Shown here piece after piece: positions 61,101 to 64,000 of a stretch of 64,000 nucleotides of DNA. Numbering within the stretch: position 1 is the stretch's first letter; the number at the start of each line of letters is the position of its first letter. This DNA is from Embleya hyalina (GTDB lineage: Bacteria; Actinomycetota; Actinomycetes; Streptomycetales; Streptomycetaceae). The stretch covers positions 1 to 64,000 of the forward strand of contig NZ_BIFH01000015.1 of NCBI RefSeq assembly GCF_003967355.1, read 5' to 3'. Below the pieces are notes generated by a model that was not told the origin of the DNA, ran no database searches, and was given only the letters and a program-made list of their open reading frames with translations. Made by a program: the position numbers and the translations under genes.

Positions 61101-63006
61101 GGCGCGCGGACCAGTAGCCCTCCCAGTCGTAGTCGGTGTTGTACCAGGCGACCAGGAGTTGTCCGTCGACGTAGCGGTACTGGGTGCGCTGCCAGCTGGT
61201 GCGGTCCTTGGGCACGCGCGGTTCGTGGTCGAGCAGGATGCCTTCGGGGCCGACCACGAGCGCGCGCTTCTCGGTGGAGAGCACGAGCGCGGGCCAGGAC
61301 TCGTCGAGCCGGATGTCGCCCTTGCGGCCGAGCAGTTCGACGGCCTCGTCGAGCGCGGGCCAGCCGAGTTCGTCGTAGACGCCGGCGCGCAGCGTGGTCG
61401 CGAGCAGCGCGACGGCGTCGAACGCGCGGACGCGGGCGACCAGGTCGGGGGTCACGTCCTCGACCACGCCGCGGAAGCCGTCGAGCACCTTGAGCTCGCG
61501 CTCGGCGTCGGGCAGGCCGGCCGCGGAGGTGAGCCGTTCGCCCAGCTCGGTGAGCCGGCGGGCGAGCACGGGGCGCAGCACGGGGTGGGCGGCGGTGGCC
61601 GGCTGGTGCTTGGCGTTCAGGCCGCCGACGGCGGTCAGGAGCAGGGCCAGGAAACGTTCGTCGGCGGCGACCGCGGTCAGCTCGCGCCGGCCCTCGGCGT
61701 CGTCGTCCCACCACTCGCCCAGGAGGAAGGTGTGCTGCGGGTCGGGGTCGGTCACGGGTATGCGCTCGGCCAGGGCCAGGTCCAGCAGGTCCAGGTCGAC
61801 ACCGGTGCGGTAGCGGCTGCCGCTGAACAGGGTGACCGGTACCGCCTCGGCGCGCAGCGTGTCGGCCATCCGGGCGACCAGCGCGGCGGTGCGCGCGCTG
61901 CGTCCGGTGTAGCCCCAGCCGCGCTGACGGTGCGCGGTCCAGCGGGTGACCCACTGGGCCCGGGCGCCGGGTTCGAGGTCGCCCTCGACGAGCAGGTCCA
62001 GGACGCCGGCCTCGTCGAGCAGGTCGAGCCAGAAGTCGTCGACCTCGGCGTTGGACGCCGAACCGCCGGGGGTGGGCAGGATGTCGAGGAGGCGGGCCCG
62101 CGACTCGGGCTCGGCGCCGGCCAGTGCCGCGATCGGGGCGCGGTTGACCTTCCAGAAGGACAGCGGCGCGCGGGCGATCGCGGGGGTGGCGAGCAGTTCG
62201 CGCAGCAGCGCGCGTTCCTCGCCGGTGTGGTCGCCGCCGGCCGCGCGGATCAGCGCGCGGGCGTCCTCGGCCAGGCCGGCGTACGGCGGCATGCCCGCGG
62301 TGCAGCGCTCGACCGCCAGTTGGCGGAACTGTACCCACGCCTCGGCGGGGCCGAGGCGGGCGGCGAGCGACTTGGCGTGTTCCTTGAGCGCCTTGGCGGT
62401 CAGCGCGCCGGCGAAGGCGAACTCCAGGAAGACCGCGCGCAGTCGCTCCTCCTCGATCGCCAGGTTGTGCACCCGCTCGGCCTCGCGGGCCTTGCCGAAG
62501 AACGCGGACGCGTAGGTCTTGTTGTCGTGCTTGAGGAAGATCCGCGCGGCCTGCTCGTGGAAGGTGGGCAGGAAGTGCGGTACGGCCCGGCCGAGGCGGA
62601 TCGCGAGCTGGTCGAAGCCGTCCTTGGCCGCGCCGGGCTTGGTCTTGGCCTGCCGGTCCAGGCGTTCGATGTCGCGGACCAGGGCCAGCGCGTGGTGTCC
62701 GTTCGCCGGGTCGTTGACCAGCGCCCAGGCGGGGAAGCCGAGCGCCTCGCGGCGGACCTGGCCCACCTCGGGGGCGTCCGCATCGCGGGTCAGCCCCAGG
62801 AAGCCGAGCGCCAGGTCCTCGGCCTCGCCCAGGGTGCCCGGGACCAGCCGGACGATCGGGCGGTCGCCGAACGCGGGGTGCAGGTAGGTGCGCACGGTGA
62901 GCGTGTCGATGTCGTCGCCGGCGAGGGTGCCGACGGGCAGGACCGCGCCCGCGTCCAGCAGGACGCGCGACGGGTCGGGGGTGGTGCCCGTGCCGGTGGT
63001 GTTCAT
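58132..63006 (-). CDS. Large (1624 aa) uncharacterised protein of the MoxR-VWA operon
   Basis: I recognise no defined domain in most of this protein. The N-terminal half is helical. A central region is rich in aromatic residues and beta-like segments (RTQYRYVDGQLLVAWYNTDY, ETFLLGGPPNNGSDGEMLSL), suggesting a propeller or repeat fold. Near the C-terminus ALPDPTDRQVARWTGWKPAR and LVLEAKRARAGRSLFLPGGW look like a winged-helix unit; this is inference. It overlaps the upstream DUF4132 gene by 4 nt (ATGA) and the AAA+ gene by 1 nt, so all are made together. The ATG at 63006 follows the usual coupling pattern; the open frame above it is the DUF4132 gene's shadow. It has no counterpart I can name in the E. 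coli yeh cluster. Confidence 0.8.
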   Translation of the reverse strand: MNTTGTGTTPDPSRVLLDAGAVLPVGTLAGDDIDTLTVRTYLHPAFGDRPIVRLVPGTLGEAEDLALGFLGLTRDADAPEVGQVRREALGFPAWALVNDPANGHHALALVRDIERLDRQAKTKPGAAKDGFDQLAIRLGRAVPHFLPTFHEQAARIFLKHDNKTYASAFFGKAREAERVHNLAIEEERLRAVFLEFAFAGALTAKALKEHAKSLAARLGPAEAWVQFRQLAVERCTAGMPPYAGLAEDARALIRAAGGDHTGEERALLRELLATPAIARAPLSFWKVNRAPIAALAGAEPESRARLLDILPTPGGSASNAEVDDFWLDLLDEAGVLDLLVEGDLEPGARAQWVTRWTAHRQRGWGYTGRSARTAALVARMADTLRAEAVPVTLFSGSRYRTGVDLDLLDLALAERIPVTDPDPQHTFLLGEWWDDDAEGRRELTAVAADERFLALLLTAVGGLNAKHQPATAAHPVLRPVLARRLTELGERLTSAAGLPDAERELKVLDGFRGVVEDVTPDLVARVRAFDAVALLATTLRAGVYDELGWPALDEAVELLGRKGDIRLDESWPALVLSTEKRALVVGPEGILLDHEPRVPKDRTSWQRTQYRYVDGQLLVAWYNTDYDWEGYWSARPTETFLLGGPPNNGSDGEMLSLALPDGGVTTGGRPLYAGDTKLPTRRGVLTDGTTHWSLDYERSDRKWTEFDPATGTHGRASLPAPFAAAVADGGSLVPDACELLPLLPGLEQTPFGTDGTLVGHWVRIDGDTLTAGSVDGHTVSAPVRGRRHWDQRPLEIPIGALRLPGGATPTAVAPHNGAVTLWHEGVLLGHCGAGSGLAAGTRVVPAPAFWHALRPRDEAGSLALRAITHEQAVVLVEEVRADRDRARAEYEAAKKSPNKPAKPDAIRTEPVRRLLPAIAHAGLVRGVASLVGETARLAERLRDFGKVNRKEHKPRAVPTGPEHGRDNELCPAVAGIAGVGCRYYGDQGRGTWTTLEHITSVAAMLARTDGPAEWTTEEEGLKEPHVAAWHDLLDHRAAMVARALSPLTSDAHRASLLLLLEALATGPLGAPDGTLRRVVLCEPKVKKKDLKRKGRVLRRADRTVFILDSQYTYGNDTQHWLALDHDPSGRFEAVDGFTTHEEHRYREPMSPERVAAVVEGVRAHGPVPWRPDAVSALTEGTGLGRAEASLLLAGLVAGDLDKDQRAVLGLRAAEATSAREQLDRLDRAARAGVQGALVPERPEAVADLWTSGWDIAAGSRAWEAAFGRVLRLPEEVAADVRGIPAAAFEYVLTPESHRWITGTSTHSVDKDGNLVASDPEAVPAGHTLGLAVTALAWLAYRLPYGDPLRPHLPRVLDLLRKRVTDPGLVVDLDVEYAERGATSKLLREAAGLPATGAADPDGVLRIEDRFWLRPWYTDNEFTLVRTAGFTGADDPWFDRLIALRGEARSVAFAAFRRILDPAFETLLRADGPPGVPQDPSRSVPDLVAEVAKTYGIGEDAAVLYLQLLALPDPTDRQVARWTGWKPARLKKARTELAGTDLVLEAKRARAGRSLFLPGGWNALKSPTLPLEVWKEGLYPSPGRGMIVPDLPVPELFHRAWRRVQDGDAPGFEELVTRTSRKGRR

Positions 63007-63857
63007 GCCGCGTCCTCCGTGGTTTCGATCGTGCGGCCCGCGTACAGCGCGGCGCCCATCCGCATGCCCTCCGACCAGGCCACCGGCGGCACCCGGTCGA
63101 GGGTCAGCGTGCTGCCGCCCTCGGACCAGGCGACGGAGCCGGTCTCGGTCGATTCGTAGCCGTCGTAGTCGCCCAGCCACATCCGCGCCTCGATCTCGCG
63201 GCCGCCGTCGAGCACGGTGCACACGGCCTGGCCGCCGCGCACCTGGTAGCCCAGCTGGGTGGTCCGGCCGATCAGGAAGCGCAGCTGGTCGTAGCGTCCG
63301 CCGGCGAACTCCTCCACGCCGGTGCGGGCGGCGTCCACGTCGGCGGGGCGGTGCCACACCTCGCGGTAGAGCTGCTGGACGCGCTGCTCGACGCCGAGTT
63401 CGACGGCGAATTCGCGCAGGTCGTCGAGGTCGTCGAGGAGCACGGGGTGCGGGATGCGGATGGTCCGCGCGTCGAGGTAGACGGTGTCGCCGTCGGGGTC
63501 GACGATGCCGACGCCGCGCTCGGGGTCCGCGCCGCGCAGGAATCCGGCCACCGCGCCGTCCTCGCCGGTGGTGACCACCAGGTCGCGCAGCACCCGCTGC
63601 CAGGCGGGATCCGGCCACACCCGGGCCAACACCTCGACCGGGACCGGGAGCGAGCCGATCATCCAGCGCTCCACCGCGTCCAGGCAGGCCCGATCGTGCC
63701 GATCCAGCCACTCGACGAGCTGTCGCAGGCCCACCACGGCCGGATCGTCGGCGAGTTTCCCGGGCACCGACTTCAGTTGCCGCCCCTTGGCGTTGCGGCA
63801 CACCACCTTGCCGTCTTCCAAGGCGACCTCATAGTCGCCCGCCCGGATCCATCCCAC
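63003..63857 (-). CDS. DUF4132 domain protein (YehI C-terminal-like)
   Basis: 284 residues from the GTG at 63857, with GGAGGGG about seven bases upstream. The whole protein looks like the DUF4132 domain that ends the much larger YehI: KGRQLKSVPGKLADDPAVVG, QRVLRDLVVTTG, QRVQQLYREVWHRP and the closing WSEGMRMGAALYAGRTIE. Here it stands alone, without the long N-terminal part of YehI; the next gene might supply that part. First gene of the five-gene operon. Confidence 0.85.
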   Translation of the reverse strand: MGWIRAGDYEVALEDGKVVCRNAKGRQLKSVPGKLADDPAVVGLRQLVEWLDRHDRACLDAVERWMIGSLPVPVEVLARVWPDPAWQRVLRDLVVTTGEDGAVAGFLRGADPERGVGIVDPDGDTVYLDARTIRIPHPVLLDDLDDLREFAVELGVEQRVQQLYREVWHRPADVDAARTGVEEFAGGRYDQLRFLIGRTTQLGYQVRGGQAVCTVLDGGREIEARMWLGDYDGYESTETGSVAWSEGGSTLTLDRVPPVAWSEGMRMGAALYAGRTIETTEDAA

Positions 63858-64000
63858 GATCGTTCCCCTCCACGCATGTGTGCGAATGTTGGTGACAACC
63901 CGTCAACTGCCCAGCGGCACAAGGCGCTCGGCGCCCGTGATCAGGTTGGCGGGAACGTTAGCCGTCGATTCCGACAGCGCCGTCACCCGTCAGGATGAAA
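63858..64000 (-). promoter_or_regulatory. Upstream region of the MoxR-VWA operon
   Basis: 143 bp to the window edge. On the minus strand TTGACG at 63901-63906 is a good -35-like hexamer, but no matching -10 follows at 16-18 bp. GTTG-TCAC-CAAC (about 63888-63899) is a small inverted repeat next to it. The true promoter may use another sigma factor or a regulator. Confidence 0.3.

Noticed and set aside
58099-63159. 1686-codon plus-strand open frame opposite the 1624-residue gene
   Set aside because: Composition (Gly/Gln/Val/Asp-rich, no hydrophobic core) is that of a shadow; the minus-strand frame has coupled starts and conserved neighbours.

Overview
The window is very GC-rich DNA from an actinomycete. 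Codon use, GTG/TTG starts and protein sequences are closest to what I know of Streptomyces and its relatives (order Streptomycetales). The genus cannot be fixed from the sequence. Two layout features differ from Streptomyces coelicolor as I remember it: tuf lies directly upstream of rpsJ instead of being separated by dozens of genes, and a zinc-type rpsD lies between rpsK and rpoA.

Region 1 (1-8.1 kb): a 58-bp minisatellite, glmS (minus), coaA (plus), glmM (minus), the rplM-rpsI pair with a promoter, a Pro/Gln-rich membrane protein (plus) and truA (minus). Region 2 (8.1-12.2 kb): alpha operon read leftwards, infA-rpmJ-rpsM-rpsK-rpsD-rpoA-rplQ. Region 3 (12.3-16.3 kb): two DUF1707 membrane proteins, then secY-adk-map. 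Region 4 (16.6-26.4 kb): the S10/spc block, rpsJ-rplC-rplD-rplW-rplB-rpsS-rplV-rpsC-rplP-rpmC-rpsQ-rplN-rplX-rplE-rpsN-rpsH-rplF-rplR-rpsE-rpmD-rplO, with many 1-4 nt overlaps. Region 5 (26.9-31.6 kb): str operon, rpsL-rpsG-fusA-tuf. Region 6 (31.7-45 kb): a DUF4190 protein, rpoB-rpoC, rplJ-rplL, rplK-rplA, secE-nusG and tRNA-Trp. All of regions 2-6 is on the minus strand. It is essentially the cell's transcription-translation core, with promoters visible before str, rpoB, rplM, rplJ and tRNA-Trp.

Region 7 (45.1-51.0 kb): an aminotransferase and an adenosine-deaminase-family gene (plus), a 101-bp tandem repeat array, murB, a HadA/HadB-like hotdog dehydratase pair, rpmG, tRNA-Met and tRNA-Thr. 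The order thrT-metT-rpmG-hadA-hadB followed later by trpT-secE-nusG-rplK matches the mycobacterial arrangement, with extra genes in between.

Region 8 (51.1-63.9 kb) is the accessory part: a tightly coupled five-gene minus-strand operon. In transcription order it encodes a DUF4132 protein, a 1624-residue uncharacterised protein, a MoxR/YehL-type AAA+ ATPase, a DUF5682-VWA fusion and a SWIM zinc-finger protein. It resembles the enterobacterial yehI-yehL-yehM-yehP-yehQ set. The fusion is unusual because its linker is built from five exact-length 30-residue repeats encoded by a 90-bp minisatellite.

The most interesting non-coding signals are a 27-nt sequence repeated identically in the str and S10 leaders, possible competing hairpins next to it in the S10 leader, an intrinsic-terminator-like attenuator in the rplJ leader, and a short element shared between the 101-bp and 90-bp repeat arrays.
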